A stretch of 64,000 nt of DNA from Shewanella cutis (GCF_022410515.1 NZ_JACSDI010000004.1:1-64000), one strand, 5' to 3'. Counted from the stretch's first letter, positions 20,918 to 32,925 are shown. Numbers and translations: made by a program. The notes: generated from the sequence alone by a model not told the origin.

Positions 20918-22330
20918 GTGACATTTCAGGGGCAAGTCTTGCTTCCCTCACAGGAAGCCCTCATACAAAGATTGCATCATGTTGCCAGTTATAGCGACCA
21001 ATTACTGGTGCTTGTTGGCGCCCAAGGTTCCGGCAAGACAACGCTGCTCACTGCGTTAGCCACTGACGTTGATGACTCGAATACGGCGCTGGTTATTTGT
21101 CCAATGCATGCCGATAACGCTGAGATTCGTCGCAAGATTTTAGTGCAGTTGATGTCGTCTCCCATTTTTGATGATGAGATCCCCCTCGCTGAAACTATCC
21201 TGCGTGTTGCTCCTAACCAAAGTAAACCATTACATATCATCATCGATGATGCTCATTTGCTGTCAAAGGAGTTGTGGGCAGAATGCATCATTCTTAATCA
21301 AGTTTTGTGCGGGGGTCAGCGAATTGCGTTGACCTTATCGGTTCCCCCTGCGTTTTTAGCCGATTTATTGCCGCAATTGCCTGAGTCTCTCAGACGACAA
21401 ATCCTGCCGATGAGTGTTGAACCGCTAAGTCTACCGGAGCGGGAGGCGCTGTATCAAACCTTGTTAAGATACAGCGATCAAAACCCATTTACTCCAAGAG
21501 ACATTGTGCGCGCACAGCTTGAAAAGCACGACGGTACTCCTCAGGAGGTTGTAACCTTGTTGGAGTTGGCGCTGCATGGTCAGAGTGAGAGGAAGTCAGT
21601 CTGGGTGCACTATAAGGTCGCAGTACTTGGACTTTGTAGTTTGTTGATTACCTTTTTGATTTGGTTTGGATTGGCTCAACCCTTTTCCAGTGAGCCCACG
21701 GCTGAAGTGCTTACTTATCCGGCATTAGATTCCGATGAGTTTTTGGCGCATGGCCAACAAATATTAACGCCGTATTTCCAGCAACGAGCGGAGTCATTGG
21801 CGCAGGTATTGTTAACGCAGGCGACTTTGCAAGCCGACCCTTTGGCTAAGTTTCATGGTGAAACTCCGCAAGAAGAGGGGGCGGCGATGGAGCAACCCAT
21901 TGATGAAGCGACAAGTAAGTCTGAAGATATCGTTGCAACGGCTGCTCATTCTACACCGGATGAAGATAACACCGTGAGGGAAAAGGTCGATAAAGAAGTT
22001 CCAGAGAACAACCTGACAGCAGGCTCAAAAGCGAGTGCTTTGGTTCGGCCAACTGCTGGTTATGCTATCCAGATCGCTACAGTCTCCCAGCGTGACACAG
22101 TAGAGTCACTGCTGAAAAAACTACATGCAGTGCCGGATGTGCGAGTCGCTAAGTACAAGCAATTTTGGGTTGTGCTGGTCGGACAGTTTAGCGATAAGCA
22201 GTCAGCTCAGAATGCTGCTGCAGAATTGGTCAAACAATATCGTTTGAGTCAACCCATGATAAAAAAATGGGCTGAGCTAGGTGGTTATCAATTACAAGAT
22301 GCGCTCCCAAGCGGTGAAATTTCAGAATAA
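20918..22330 (+). CDS. damX: DamX-like AAA ATPase with SPOR domain
   Basis: A 470-residue inner-membrane cell-division-associated protein. The cytoplasmic part is an AAA/ExeA-type ATPase with GAQGSGKTTLL (Walker A) and HIIIDDAHLL (Walker B). A TM helix lies at about residues 231-252. An acidic linker follows, then a C-terminal SPOR domain (about 386-460, AIQIATVSQRD) that binds denuded septal peptidoglycan. E. coli DamX lacks an intact ATPase; here the motifs look complete. The start is GTG in this frame; an ATG four bases earlier is out of frame. Confidence 0.88.
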   Translation: MTFQGQVLLPSQEALIQRLHHVASYSDQLLVLVGAQGSGKTTLLTALATDVDDSNTALVICPMHADNAEIRRKILVQLMSSPIFDDEIPLAETILRVAPNQSKPLHIIIDDAHLLSKELWAECIILNQVLCGGQRIALTLSVPPAFLADLLPQLPESLRRQILPMSVEPLSLPEREALYQTLLRYSDQNPFTPRDIVRAQLEKHDGTPQEVVTLLELALHGQSERKSVWVHYKVAVLGLCSLLITFLIWFGLAQPFSSEPTAEVLTYPALDSDEFLAHGQQILTPYFQQRAESLAQVLLTQATLQADPLAKFHGETPQEEGAAMEQPIDEATSKSEDIVATAAHSTPDEDNTVREKVDKEVPENNLTAGSKASALVRPTAGYAIQIATVSQRDTVESLLKKLHAVPDVRVAKYKQFWVVLVGQFSDKQSAQNAAAELVKQYRLSQPMIKKWAELGGYQLQDALPSGEISE

Positions 22331-22378
22331 ACAGAGTACAATCATGACCTTTATTTTTGTCGGCATTCATCAAGTTAA

Positions 22379-23218
22379 ATGATCAAAAAACATAGAGCCT
22401 TCCTGAAATGGGCCGGCGGAAAATTTAAATTGGTGGATGAACTCTCAAACTACTTACCCACAGGTGAGCGTTTAGTTGAGCCCTTTGTTGGTGCTGGTTC
22501 GGTATTTTTGAATACTGACTATCCCCGCTATTTACTCTGCGACATCAATCAAGATCTGATCAATCTCTACAACATAGTCAAAGAAAGGCCCGTGGAATAT
22601 ATAGCGGCTGCTAAGAAGCTATTTGTTGATGAGATGAATCAAAAGGAAGCCTACTATCGCGTTCGGACTGACTTTAACAAATCCAGTGACCCTTTCTTAC
22701 GCTCAGTTTATTTCCTGTACTTAAATCGCCATGGTTTTAATGGCTTGTGCCGTTACAACCGCAAAGGCGGCTTTAATGTGCCTTTTGGTTCTTACAAAAA
22801 ACCTTATTTCCCAGAGAAGGAGATATTGGCCTTTTCCAAGAAAGCACAGTGCGCCGAATTTAAGTGTATTGGCTATGAAAAAGCCTTCGAGCAAATCCGT
22901 AGTGGTGATGTGATCTACTGCGATCCGCCCTATGCGCCGTTATCGACCACTGCAAGTTTTACCACCTATGTCGGTGCCGGTTTTAGCTTGGATGATCAGG
23001 CATTGCTGGCGCGTTATTCGCGGCATATGGCTTTAGAGCAACGCATTCCTGTTGTGATTAGTAACCATGATATTCCGCTGACACGTGAGTTGTATCGTGG
23101 TGCCCACCTTGCCAAGATTCAAGTGCAACGCAACATTAGCCAAAATGGCAGTGGTCGCAATAAAGTCGATGAGCTGATTGCTTTATACGATGAGACTTAC
23201 GATCCGCAGGATGACTGA
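22379..23218 (+). CDS. dam: DNA adenine methylase (GATC)
   Basis: N6-adenine methyltransferase of the D12/alpha class, 279 residues. AdoMet motif: KWAGGKFKL at the start and EPFVGAGSVFLN near residue 36. Catalytic motif DPPYAPLS near residue 182. Genomic position between damX and rpe-gph-trpS, as in E. coli, marks it as the chromosomal GATC Dam that serves mismatch repair and replication control. It is distinct from the phage methylase at 51962. Confidence 0.95.
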   Translation: MIKKHRAFLKWAGGKFKLVDELSNYLPTGERLVEPFVGAGSVFLNTDYPRYLLCDINQDLINLYNIVKERPVEYIAAAKKLFVDEMNQKEAYYRVRTDFNKSSDPFLRSVYFLYLNRHGFNGLCRYNRKGGFNVPFGSYKKPYFPEKEILAFSKKAQCAEFKCIGYEKAFEQIRSGDVIYCDPPYAPLSTTASFTTYVGAGFSLDDQALLARYSRHMALEQRIPVVISNHDIPLTRELYRGAHLAKIQVQRNISQNGSGRNKVDELIALYDETYDPQDD

Positions 23219-23254
23219 TTGCTGTGGTTTGTTTGATTATTAATATTGAGCGAC

Positions 23255-23440
23255 TTAGCCAACAACTAGGTTTACAAGCAGAATAAGGCTGGCGACTAAG
23301 GCAACCGCTAACGCGATTCCCATCAAAATGTATGGCAAAGGTGAATTGGTCTGGAAGTCTTTTTGGCGATTCTTATCTGACTGCACCCCAAAAAAGGCAG
23401 CGATGGTACTGTGAAAGACTTGCCATATGCGGCTTAGCAT
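23255..23440 (-). CDS. DUF2970 small membrane protein
   Basis: A 61-residue protein of the DUF2970 family. A short N-terminal amphipathic part (WQVFHSTIAAFFGVQS) is followed by a polar, charged segment (NRQKDF) and a C-terminal TM helix (about residues 35-60). Its ATG shares the A of the upstream TGA stop, so the two genes are one operon. Function is unknown. Confidence 0.7.
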   Translation of the reverse strand: MLSRIWQVFHSTIAAFFGVQSDKNRQKDFQTNSPLPYILMGIALAVALVASLILLVNLVVG

Positions 23441-23805
23441 CAATAGGACTGTTGTGAATTGGCAGGCTTCATGTCATCGATAGGTTTATCTTGATGACCA
23501 TGCAGTAGCTCAAGCAAATCGACAAAATGGAACTGGCTAGAGCGATTTTTGCCAGTGAGCCAAGTCTTCCAGCTTAAGGTTTGCGCCTGTTCGGCACAAC
23601 GGTTATTGGGATGATTGCTAGGTAAACTGTTGTTGTAGCGAGTATCGCTGCTGCAAGCGCAGGCTGAGGTATCGTTACTTGCGGTCAGTTGTTCCACGCC
23701 AAAGGCTAAAGAGGCGACTACCACTGCGGTAAATGCCAACATCATCGATGACTTAAATGTCACCGAGCCTAAAATGTGTGAAAACTGAGTTAACCGCCCC
23801 TTCAT
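23440..23805 (-). CDS. Hypothetical membrane protein with Cys-rich periplasmic part
   Basis: Not recognised as a named family. Of 121 residues, about 18-38 form one hydrophobic helix (MMLAFTAVVVASLAFGV). It is followed by a segment with three closely placed cysteines (CACSSDTRYNNSLPSNHPNN then RC) and a His-rich tail near FHFVDLLELLHGH. The topology suggests a periplasmic C-terminus. It is translationally coupled to the DUF2970 gene by a TGATG overlap. Confidence 0.55.
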   Translation of the reverse strand: MKGRLTQFSHILGSVTFKSSMMLAFTAVVVASLAFGVEQLTASNDTSACACSSDTRYNNSLPSNHPNNRCAEQAQTLSWKTWLTGKNRSSQFHFVDLLELLHGHQDKPIDDMKPANSQQSY

Positions 23806-24067
23806 GATACTTCCTTTGAAATCATTTAATGATCCGCGCTAGCGACCCGAGTATAACAAACTCGCTTAGTTTATGAACAATAATTTATCAATCTTCACTA
23901 AAATCTTTCTAACGCTTCGGTATTTTCTGAGAGTTACGGTTCATTATCAGCGCTTGAATTAGGTTTCAATAGGGTTTCAATCGCGATAAATGTGGCATTG
24001 GCTATAGAGGCGTGGCCTAGCTAAGGGTAAAATGAGGCACTTTTTGTTCAATAGCAGCGAGTGTCCT

Positions 24068-24745
24068 ATGCGTCCATTTTTAATTGCTCCATCGATTTTA
24101 TCCGCCGATTTCGCCCGTTTAGGGGATGACGTTAAAGCCGTGTTAGATGCAGGGGCTGACGTAGTTCATTTTGATGTGATGGACAATCACTATGTGCCTA
24201 ACTTAACCATTGGCCCTATGGTGTGTAAAGCCTTACGCGATTATGGTATTACGGCTGACATCGATGTGCATTTAATGGTTAAGCCAGTTGATCGCATCGT
24301 GCCAGATTTTGCTAAGGCTGGCGCTTCTATTATTACTTTCCATCCAGAAGCTTCTGAGCATATCGACCGTACTTTGCAACTGATTAAAGAGTCCGGTTGT
24401 AAGGCGGGTTTAGTGTTTAACCCTGCAACACCGCTGCATTATCTTGACCACGTGATGGATAAGTTAGATGTGATCCTGCTGATGTCGGTCAACCCTGGCT
24501 TTGGCGGTCAATCTTTTATCCCTTCAACCTTAGATAAGTTGCGCCAAGTACGTGAGCGTATCGATGCCAGCGGTTTTGATATTCGCTTAGAAGTCGATGG
24601 TGGCGTAAAAGTGGATAACATTGCCGAAATTGCTGCCGCAGGTGCCGATATGTTTGTGGCAGGTTCTGCCATTTTCGGTAAGCCAGACTATAAAGCCGTC
24701 GTCGATGAAATGCGTGCCGAGTTAGCAAAAGTTGAGGCCAAATAA
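24068..24745 (+). CDS. rpe: Ribulose-phosphate 3-epimerase
   Basis: Interconverts ribulose 5-phosphate and xylulose 5-phosphate in the pentose phosphate pathway. The 225-residue TIM barrel has [11 protein letters not shown] at the N-terminus, [13 protein letters not shown] near residue 35 (metal His and catalytic Asp), VHLMV near residue 67 and VDGGV near residue 176. The ATG at 24068 starts at the family's normal position; an in-frame upstream start adds 12 unrelated residues. TAATG overlap with gph. Confidence 0.95.
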   Translation: MRPFLIAPSILSADFARLGDDVKAVLDAGADVVHFDVMDNHYVPNLTIGPMVCKALRDYGITADIDVHLMVKPVDRIVPDFAKAGASIITFHPEASEHIDRTLQLIKESGCKAGLVFNPATPLHYLDHVMDKLDVILLMSVNPGFGGQSFIPSTLDKLRQVRERIDASGFDIRLEVDGGVKVDNIAEIAAAGADMFVAGSAIFGKPDYKAVVDEMRAELAKVEAK

Positions 24746-25428
24746 TGCGAGCACAGATTAAAGCGATTGCCTTTGATCTCGACGGTACACTGATTGACAG
24801 TGTGCCTGATCTCGCAGTTGCGACACAGGCGGCACTCGCCGAATTAGGTTTAGCGACCTGCACTGAAGCTCAGGTGAGAACTTGGGTGGGTAATGGCGCT
24901 GAAATGCTTATGCGTCGTGCCATGAGCCATGCGTTGGGCGCGGATGTCGAGCAAAAGGCATTGGATGCCGCTATGCCGATTTTTATGCATCACTATCAAG
25001 AAAATCTTGAGAAGCACAGCGCACTTTATGCCGATGTGCACCAAGTGCTACAAACCCTGTTTGACGCAGGATTTAAGCTAGCAGTGGTGACAAACAAACC
25101 TTACCGCTTTACTTTGCCGCTGCTTGAAGCCTTTAAGATTAATGGCTTCTTTAGCTTAGTGCTTGGTGGCGATTCGTTGGCGAAGATGAAGCCGGATCCA
25201 TTACCGCTAGAGCATTTATTAGCGCAATGGCAGCTCGATAAAAGTGAGTTGTTGATGGTGGGCGATTCTAAAAACGACATTTTAGCGGCGAAAGCAGCAG
25301 GTGTTGCATCAATCGGCTTGACCTATGGCTACAACTACGGTGAAGATATTGGGCTCACTGGCCCTGACGCGGTGTGCGAGCAGTTTGCCGAGATCCTTAG
25401 CTGGCTAAATGTCGGCCAAGCAGTTTAA
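24745..25428 (+). CDS. gph: Phosphoglycolate phosphatase
   Basis: HAD-superfamily phosphatase that removes 2-phosphoglycolate arising from DNA repair. The 227-residue product has motif I DLDGTLIDS near residue 10, motif II VVTNKP near residue 115, motif III Lys in KMKPDPLP and motif IV GDSKNDILAA near residue 174. Its ATG overlaps the rpe stop, the arrangement also seen in enterobacteria. Confidence 0.94.
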   Translation: MRAQIKAIAFDLDGTLIDSVPDLAVATQAALAELGLATCTEAQVRTWVGNGAEMLMRRAMSHALGADVEQKALDAAMPIFMHHYQENLEKHSALYADVHQVLQTLFDAGFKLAVVTNKPYRFTLPLLEAFKINGFFSLVLGGDSLAKMKPDPLPLEHLLAQWQLDKSELLMVGDSKNDILAAKAAGVASIGLTYGYNYGEDIGLTGPDAVCEQFAEILSWLNVGQAV

Positions 25429-25464
25429 TCGATTCTTTTTATCTTTATTTGGAGCAATGACGTA

Positions 25465-26463
25465 ATGACCAAACCCATAGTACTCAGCGGTGCACAGCCG
25501 TCCGGCGAATTAACCATAGGTAACTACATGGGTGCATTGCGTCAATGGGTTGCCATGCAAGATAGCCACGACTGCCTATATTGCGTGGTGGACTTGCATG
25601 CCATTACGGTGCGCCAAGATCCTCAAGCATTGCGTGAGGCCTGCTTAGATACGCTTGCATTGTATTTAGCCTGCGGCGTCGACCCTAAAAAGAGCACGGT
25701 ATTTATCCAATCTCAAGTGCCGCAGCACACTCAGCTGGGTTGGGCGTTAAATTGCTATACCCAAATGGGTGAACTGAGCCGTATGACGCAGTTTAAGGAT
25801 AAGTCACAAAAGCACGCCAACAATATTAACGTGGGTCTGTTTGGTTATCCGGTGTTGATGGCGGCGGATATTCTGCTGTATCAAGCAAATGAAATCCCGG
25901 TTGGTCAAGATCAGAAGCAACATCTTGAGTTAACACGTGATATTGCGACTCGCTTTAACAACGCTTACGGCGAGACGTTTACTATCCCTGAGCCTTTTAT
26001 CCCTGAGCATGGCGCTAAGGTGATGTCGCTACAGGATCCGCTAAAGAAGATGTCAAAGTCCGATGACAACCGTAACAACGTGATTGGCCTGCTTGAAGAT
26101 CCTAAAGCTGTCATGAAAAAGCTGAAAAAAGCCATGACCGACAGTGACGAGCCGCCAGTGGTGCGTTTTGATATGGAAAACAAGCCAGGTGTATCCAACC
26201 TGCTGAGTTTAATGTCCGGTATCACAGGCCAAAGCATTGCCAGCCTCGAAGCAGAGTTTGAAGGCAAGATGTATGGTCATTTAAAAGGCGCAGCGGGTGA
26301 AGCGGTAGTGGGCATGTTAGAGCCGCTGCAAGAGCGTTACCGTGCGCTGCGTGCTGACCGTGCTTACCTCGACCAAGTGATGAGAGCGGGCGCTGAAAAT
26401 GCTCAAGCTCGTGCTGAAGTCACCTTGAAAAAGGTTTATGAGAAGATTGGTTTACTAGTCTAA
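25465..26463 (+). CDS. trpS: Tryptophanyl-tRNA synthetase
   Basis: Class I synthetase of 332 residues that charges tRNA-Trp. The HIGH-like motif is [18 protein letters not shown] near residues 8-25, and the KMSKS loop is KKMSKSDDN near residue 194. It is the last gene of the rpe-gph-trpS group and ends at a clear terminator. Confidence 0.96.
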   Translation: MTKPIVLSGAQPSGELTIGNYMGALRQWVAMQDSHDCLYCVVDLHAITVRQDPQALREACLDTLALYLACGVDPKKSTVFIQSQVPQHTQLGWALNCYTQMGELSRMTQFKDKSQKHANNINVGLFGYPVLMAADILLYQANEIPVGQDQKQHLELTRDIATRFNNAYGETFTIPEPFIPEHGAKVMSLQDPLKKMSKSDDNRNNVIGLLEDPKAVMKKLKKAMTDSDEPPVVRFDMENKPGVSNLLSLMSGITGQSIASLEAEFEGKMYGHLKGAAGEAVVGMLEPLQERYRALRADRAYLDQVMRAGAENAQARAEVTLKKVYEKIGLLV

Positions 26464-26491
26464 TTTAACGTAAAACCCGTCTAGTTTTGAC

Positions 26492-26523
26492 AAAGCCGAC
26501 TCCAAATAGAAGTCGGCTTTTTT
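26492..26523. terminator. Bidirectional terminator between trpS and the LysR gene
   Basis: AAAGCCGACT/AGTCGGCTTT forms a 10-bp stem, followed by T residues on the plus strand. It lies against the stop codon of the converging LysR gene. Confidence 0.8.
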
Positions 26524-27394
26524 ATGCCTGCGATTTTAACCAAGAAGAAAAAGCTGCAATGGCAGGCTCATTTAGGCGTCGCTGTTTGCATAAAAAACAA
26601 AATTCAAAGCCGGTATGAACATCGGGAAGATTTACCGCCACCAGTCGTCCGGTGCTGATATCCCCTGCCACCATAAAATCGGGGGCGAGGGCAAGCCCTT
26701 GGCCGGCAATCGCCGCCTCAATTGCCATCACGATATGGCTAAAAAGATGTTGCTGCTCGTTCTTAAGGGGGATTTTATGGGCTGATGACCATTTGTGCCA
26801 ATCGAGCCCAAGTGGGCCTTCATCCACAATCAGTAACGCTTGCTGCTGAAAATTGCCTAAATTAATCTCGCGCCATTTAGGATAAAGGCTGGGGCTGCAT
26901 ACGGGGACCAGTCGTTCCTTGTGCAGTAATTGCTGCCAATAACCCCGTTGATTGAGTTTGCCCGCAATAAAAATATCGGCCGTGCTGGTGCTGAGGTCGG
27001 GGTCTTGAGTGATCATTTCGAGGCGGATTTTAACGCTGGGATACTGGCGCCGAAAATCCGCTAACCTCGGGATCAACCATTTGACCGCAAAAGAGCTGTA
27101 TACCGCTAAGCAGAGTTGTTGGTTTGGGGTATCGCGGATCTTGAGATTAAGATCGCTTAACTCATTAAAAATCCTTTCTAACTCAATAAATAAGCTTTGG
27201 CCTTTTGGCGTGAGTTGCAATTTTCGTCCCTGACGGTCGAAAAGTTGTTCGCCAAAGTACTCCTCCAATACACGTACTTGGTGTGAAACCGCACTTTGGG
27301 TAATGCAAAGTTCAGTGGCTGCCTTGGAAAAATGCTGTTGCCTCGCGGCAGTTTCAAACACTTGCAGTGCACGTAATGGAGGGAGCTTTCGCAT
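26522..27394 (-). CDS. LysR-family regulator, GcvA-like
   Basis: A 290-residue LTTR. The N-terminal winged helix (LPPLRALQVFETAARQQHFS, then AATELCITQSAVSHQVRVLE) is close to the GcvA subgroup, and a PBP2-type effector domain follows (about 90-285). The ATG at 27394 is preferred over a TTG nine bases upstream. It is divergent from a DMT-family exporter with about 120 bases between the starts, so it probably controls that gene. The effector is unknown. Confidence 0.85.
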   Translation of the reverse strand: MRKLPPLRALQVFETAARQQHFSKAATELCITQSAVSHQVRVLEEYFGEQLFDRQGRKLQLTPKGQSLFIELERIFNELSDLNLKIRDTPNQQLCLAVYSSFAVKWLIPRLADFRRQYPSVKIRLEMITQDPDLSTSTADIFIAGKLNQRGYWQQLLHKERLVPVCSPSLYPKWREINLGNFQQQALLIVDEGPLGLDWHKWSSAHKIPLKNEQQHLFSHIVMAIEAAIAGQGLALAPDFMVAGDISTGRLVAVNLPDVHTGFEFCFLCKQRRLNEPAIAAFSSWLKSQA

Positions 27395-27514
27395 AATTTT
27401 CAACGTTTAAAAGATTTAGTATGAATTTAATTCATCTAGCATGAGAAAGCATCATTTTAGCTTAAGTCTTGTGGACATTATCATGCGAGCATTGAGATTT
27501 GAGGATAGTCAAAC

Positions 27515-28438
27515 ATGCAGCGCCCTGTTGTTATCGGTCTGATTTTATTGATTGTGGGTAATCTATTTAGTGCTTTTTACGATGTATCGATCAAATGGTT
27601 ACCCGAAGATGCAAATGCGGCCACTTTCCTGCTCGTGAGACAAATCACTTCGGTACTCATGTTAACCCCGATTTGGTTGTACTCGCAGCGGCCGCAGACG
27701 GAACATATTTCAGTTCACCTTTGGCGTGCCAACATAGGCTCGGTTGGCGCGCTTTTTTTAATTATTGGACTCATGGCGCTGCCTTTAGCCACTGTGAGTT
27801 CGTTGTTTTATTCCGCCCCACTGATGATTATTTTAATGGGATACTGGTTTTTAAAGGAGCGGATCACCACAGGGCAGGTGATATGCACATTGTTAGGCTT
27901 TGTGGGTATCTTAATTATCCTCAGACCGAGTGAAATGAACTGGTTTGGTCTTGCCGTGTTATTTTCTGCATTTACTTTTGCAGTCAATCAGTTGACGCTG
28001 AAAAAAGTCCCAAATACTGAGCATCCGGTATTAACCCTCATGCTTTATAACCTGCTGGGTATTCCCGCCACCTTAGTGATTGCGGCCTTTCAAGGGCTTG
28101 AGGGACTGAGTTGGGAACTGCTCGCGGTTGCACTACTCAGTAATGCCTTCTTACTGATTTATCACTGGTTCTGTGTGCTGGCTTATCGTCGGGCGCAGGC
28201 GAGTGATATTGCGATTGCTGAATATACAGGCTTGTTATTTATTGTCTTCTTAGGCTGGCTGTTGTTCGATGAATGGTTAGATAGCTTAAGCTGGTTGGGC
28301 GCGGCGCTGATTGTATTGCCCTCGCTGTTTTTACCTTGGATAGGGATTTGGGTAGCGAAGTCACCCAAAGTGATGGATAACTTGCAGGTGAAGTCGTTAG
28401 GGATTGATGCGGCGGTAGAGAGTGAGCCTAAACCTTAA
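27515..28438 (+). CDS. DMT-superfamily (EamA) transporter
   Basis: A 307-residue integral membrane protein with about ten TM helices in two EamA repeats. The first repeat contains VSIKWL and LFYSAPLMIILMGYWFLKE, and the second VALLSNAFLLIYHWF. Family members export amino acids, nucleobases or other metabolites; the substrate cannot be read from sequence. It sits divergent from a GcvA-like regulator. Confidence 0.85.
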   Translation: MQRPVVIGLILLIVGNLFSAFYDVSIKWLPEDANAATFLLVRQITSVLMLTPIWLYSQRPQTEHISVHLWRANIGSVGALFLIIGLMALPLATVSSLFYSAPLMIILMGYWFLKERITTGQVICTLLGFVGILIILRPSEMNWFGLAVLFSAFTFAVNQLTLKKVPNTEHPVLTLMLYNLLGIPATLVIAAFQGLEGLSWELLAVALLSNAFLLIYHWFCVLAYRRAQASDIAIAEYTGLLFIVFLGWLLFDEWLDSLSWLGAALIVLPSLFLPWIGIWVAKSPKVMDNLQVKSLGIDAAVESEPKP

Positions 28439-28456
28439 ATGTTTAGGCTCAATCGG

Positions 28457-29625
<1,169 letters not shown>

Positions 29626-29718
29626 TCAGGATAAAGTGTGGCTATGATGCCATATTTCCACGGTGGAGTTGAGGCATAAGCGTTAAAATTATTCGATTAG
29701 CTGAGTCGAGCACGTCGT

Positions 29719-30045
29719 TTAAAAGGCATCGACTAGCCATTGGATCTGCGTATCTTCGATGGCGACAACGTCGAATCGGCAGGGTACATCCAATTTATGG
29801 CTCTGTAAATAATGACTGGCCGCCATGCGGATCCTGCCGATTTGTGCTTTGCTAAGTGCTTGTATTGCGCCACCAAATTGATTTGCTGAGCGGTATTTTA
29901 CTTCAACAAATACCCAGTAGTTTTTGTGGCGCATGATTAAGTCTATTTCACCAAAGGGATAGCGGACATTACGCTCAACAAAGCTTAAACCTTGTTGTTC
30001 AAGGTAACCTTGGGCGAGCGATTCTGCCTGCTGTCCGAGTGTCAT
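29719..30045 (-). CDS. yraN: UPF0102 protein YraN, endonuclease-like
   Basis: A 108-residue protein of the UPF0102 family. Its restriction-endonuclease-like core is visible as [21 protein letters not shown], with the D...ExK catalytic arrangement. The cellular function is not settled. Its ATG overlaps the lpoA stop by four bases, so it is coupled to lpoA. Confidence 0.9.
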   Translation of the reverse strand: MTLGQQAESLAQGYLEQQGLSFVERNVRYPFGEIDLIMRHKNYWVFVEVKYRSANQFGGAIQALSKAQIGRIRMAASHYLQSHKLDVPCRFDVVAIEDTQIQWLVDAF

Positions 30046-31928
30046 AGTTGACGGAAACTGCCTCTTTGATAGCGTCCCCAGCTTAATTGGCGGTTAATTA
30101 CACCATCGGGATTGACCGATAACACGCCGCTACGACCATTGAACTGGTAACCGGTAAATGAGCGCATTTGCGCGAGTTTGCTGATCAAATCCATGGCATC
30201 ATAGCCCATCACAAACAGGCGTTTTTGGCCGTTGTTCCAGCCTGGCCATAGTGTGTTAACCATCAGGTTTTCTTCGCTATTTTGCATCAGCCAAGGTGCG
30301 TCACTGAGGGTTAGGTTATTTAAATCCTGCGCGGTTTGGCTCGATTCGTTGTCGATACGGCTACGGCTCGAGGTGTACAGCGGCACAGGCTGAGTAAAGA
30401 CGCTAAAGGTGACGTCGATAAAGGCCTTGAGCAGGGTTAACTCCTGCGGCGTCGAGATCATATAAATCGCATCTATATCTTGGCGCGAGCGAAAATCGGC
30501 CTGTACTGAATTGCCTAGCAGTTCTTTGATGCGCGCAATGCGGGCTTGGCTATCACGAACGCCGAGCGCATCTTGCACAGTCGTTTTCATCTTATCGCCA
30601 CCATCGTAGTAATAGACTTCGATAGGCGCATCGCTTTTCTTTTTCCAAGCTTGAATAAAGCTCTCGGCCATACGTTTGCCAATGGCGTCGTTGCTGGCGA
30701 GCAGCAGTGGCATAGTGACACCATCTTGGTACATGCGCGTTGCTGCATCGGCCGCCTCTTGGGCTGGCGATAGAGCAAAGTAAAACTTATTGGCATCAGC
30801 GACAAACTTGTCAGTTTGATTTAAAAACAGCTGCGGGATCGGCGCACTTGCCGCAACAGGTGTTGCTGGCGTGCCAGTGGCAGGGGTATTAGTTGCCGCA
30901 GTGCCAGTGTTTAATGCCAATAATTGATCGATTTCGTTTGGCAGTAACGGGCCAATAATAAACTCAGCACCGGCATTTACCGCTTGCTGATAAGCGGAAA
31001 CGGCGTCGTTGGCGGTATCGTAAAAATTCACCGAGACCTGCTCATTTGGTTTTGCCAAATAGCTGGCCAAAATACCTTGGCGAATCGCATTGGCAGCACT
31101 GGCGCGCTGGCCTGTCAGTGGCAAAAGTACCGCAATATTTTTGGGGGCGTAAGGTTTAGCGTTTAACGCATGATCTAAATCCGCGGGCAACTTCGCTGCC
31201 GCAGGGTGATAAGGGTTTTGCTTTTGCCAGTCGCCTAAGTAACGGACCAGTTGATTGGGGTCGACCGCATAGTGCTTAGCGATATACGCCAGTTGTAACC
31301 AACCGGCAAAAACCGGGCTTTTGGCATCTTTAGTGAATTCGAGCAAGGTTTGCTCATGCATTGGCTGCAATACTTGCCAGATCTGATTATTGACTTCACT
31401 CGCCTCAGCGGGAGGCAAATAGGTGGTCAATAAGCTTAATTCGCGTACTTGATCGATAGGTTGCTTATTCAGTTGGAACAAATGTGCTCTCAATTGATGA
31501 TATGCAGCCATTTGCCAGCCGGGTAATACCCAAGTGCTTGGGTAAGTTAGCGTTTTCAGAGCATCAAGCGGCGTCGATGTATGCTCTAGCACCCGCGCAG
31601 TCAGGTACTTATGCTCAGCCACTAGCGTCGGGACCTGAGTCAGGCTTGGCAGCATCGACTTGAGCAGCTTTTGCGCCGCAGCATAGTCATTCGCATTAAT
31701 ATAGGAATGCGCCGCCAGCAGCAGATAAGTATCACGCTGCTGAGGATCTTTGCTATTGGCGGCCTGTGCTAAATACACGTTAGGCGCCAATGGGGCAGAG
31801 GCTAAAGAGGTGGCCACTGTGGGCGCTGTACTGGTAGAGCTGCTGGGCGCTTGGCTGCCGCAACCCGCCAACACTGCGGATAAAATGGCCACGGAAACGA
31901 ACTTAGTTGTATTCAGGCTTTTTAACAC
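30042..31928 (-). CDS. lpoA: Outer-membrane lipoprotein LpoA, activator of PBP1A
   Basis: A 628-residue lipoprotein with lipobox VLAGC (Cys near residue 23). The N-terminal TPR-like helical domain (about 45-250) is followed by a periplasmic-binding-protein-like domain (from about 262, [20 protein letters not shown]). LpoA crosses the periplasm and stimulates PBP1A, whose gene mrcA lies in this window at 11511-14030. A Thr/Ala/Pro-rich insert (about 345-362) lies inside the C-terminal domain. It is divergent from rsmI. Confidence 0.93.
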   Translation of the reverse strand: MLKSLNTTKFVSVAILSAVLAGCGSQAPSSSTSTAPTVATSLASAPLAPNVYLAQAANSKDPQQRDTYLLLAAHSYINANDYAAAQKLLKSMLPSLTQVPTLVAEHKYLTARVLEHTSTPLDALKTLTYPSTWVLPGWQMAAYHQLRAHLFQLNKQPIDQVRELSLLTTYLPPAEASEVNNQIWQVLQPMHEQTLLEFTKDAKSPVFAGWLQLAYIAKHYAVDPNQLVRYLGDWQKQNPYHPAAAKLPADLDHALNAKPYAPKNIAVLLPLTGQRASAANAIRQGILASYLAKPNEQVSVNFYDTANDAVSAYQQAVNAGAEFIIGPLLPNEIDQLLALNTGTAATNTPATGTPATPVAASAPIPQLFLNQTDKFVADANKFYFALSPAQEAADAATRMYQDGVTMPLLLASNDAIGKRMAESFIQAWKKKSDAPIEVYYYDGGDKMKTTVQDALGVRDSQARIARIKELLGNSVQADFRSRQDIDAIYMISTPQELTLLKAFIDVTFSVFTQPVPLYTSSRSRIDNESSQTAQDLNNLTLSDAPWLMQNSEENLMVNTLWPGWNNGQKRLFVMGYDAMDLISKLAQMRSFTGYQFNGRSGVLSVNPDGVINRQLSWGRYQRGSFRQL

Positions 31929-32016
31929 TGGGCTTCACTCTGGTAAGATGCTGCCTCTAGTTTAACCTTCTCTTGCGCTTGACGAAAGTCTTGGCACTGT
32001 CATTACAGAGGTATAT

Positions 32017-32862
32017 ATGGACCAAAGCGTCGCACTCTACATCGTTCCCACTCCAATTGGTAATTTGGGGGACATGAGCCCACGTGCTATCGACGTGCTC
32101 AGCCAGGTTGCATTAATTGCCTGTGAAGACACCCGCCACAGCGGCAAGTTATTGAGTCATTTTGGTATTTCAACTAAAACCATCGCACTGCACGACCATA
32201 ATGAGCGCGCCCGTGCCCAGTGGATTGTGGATCAACTTGCTGCTGGGCAGTCGATTGCGCTGATTTCCGATGCGGGCACGCCGCTGATTTCCGACCCCGG
32301 CTATCACTTGGTCTCCCATGTGCGCCAATCTGGCTTTAAGGTGATCCCGCTGCCGGGCCCCTGTGCGGCGATTACGGCGTTAAGTGCCTCGGGTTTGCCG
32401 TCGGATCGTTTTTCTTTTGAAGGCTTTTTACCCTCGAAAGAAAAAGCTCGCGCCGATAAGTTGTTAGAACTAAAAGAAGATCCGCGCACGCTGATTTTTT
32501 ATGAATCTCCCCACCGTATCGAGCATAGCCTAACGACCATGGCCCAAGTGCTAGGGGACGATCGCCAAGTGGTGATGGCGCGTGAAGTGACGAAAACCTT
32601 CGAGACCTTCCTCTCTGGCCCCGTGGCTGAGGTGTTAGCCACTGTGAGTAGCGATCTTAACCAGCAAAAAGGTGAGATTGTGCTTATGGTGCATGGTCAC
32701 CGTACGGCCGAGGATGATGAAGCCATTCCAACCGTTGCCATCAACACACTCAAGTTACTCTGTGAAGAATTGCCGCTTAAAAAGGCCGCCGCCATTGCCG
32801 CGCAAATTCACGGTCTTAAAAAAAATGCCCTGTATAAATTCGGTTTAGAGTCTGATTTATAA
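32017..32862 (+). CDS. rsmI: 16S rRNA 2'-O-methyltransferase RsmI (C1402)
   Basis: A 281-residue tetrapyrrole-methylase-fold enzyme that methylates the ribose of C1402 in 16S rRNA. Recognisable parts are [18 protein letters not shown] at the N-terminus, CEDTRHS near residue 36, [12 protein letters not shown] near residue 84 and YESPHRIE near residue 160. It is divergent from lpoA as in E. coli, and followed by the RNase P RNA gene. Confidence 0.95.
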   Translation: MDQSVALYIVPTPIGNLGDMSPRAIDVLSQVALIACEDTRHSGKLLSHFGISTKTIALHDHNERARAQWIVDQLAAGQSIALISDAGTPLISDPGYHLVSHVRQSGFKVIPLPGPCAAITALSASGLPSDRFSFEGFLPSKEKARADKLLELKEDPRTLIFYESPHRIEHSLTTMAQVLGDDRQVVMAREVTKTFETFLSGPVAEVLATVSSDLNQQKGEIVLMVHGHRTAEDDEAIPTVAINTLKLLCEELPLKKAAAIAAQIHGLKKNALYKFGLESDL

Positions 32863-32925
32863 GCAGATCTAACAGATAGACGCGCACTGGCAGGATTAAC
32901 AGTGGTGCAGGTAGAAGGCTTAGGC

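Noticed and set aside
28424-28450. GAGCCTAAAC/GTTTAGGCTC hairpin between the DMT transporter and dolP as a terminator
   Set aside because: The stem is perfect but has no U-tract on either strand, so termination cannot be claimed.
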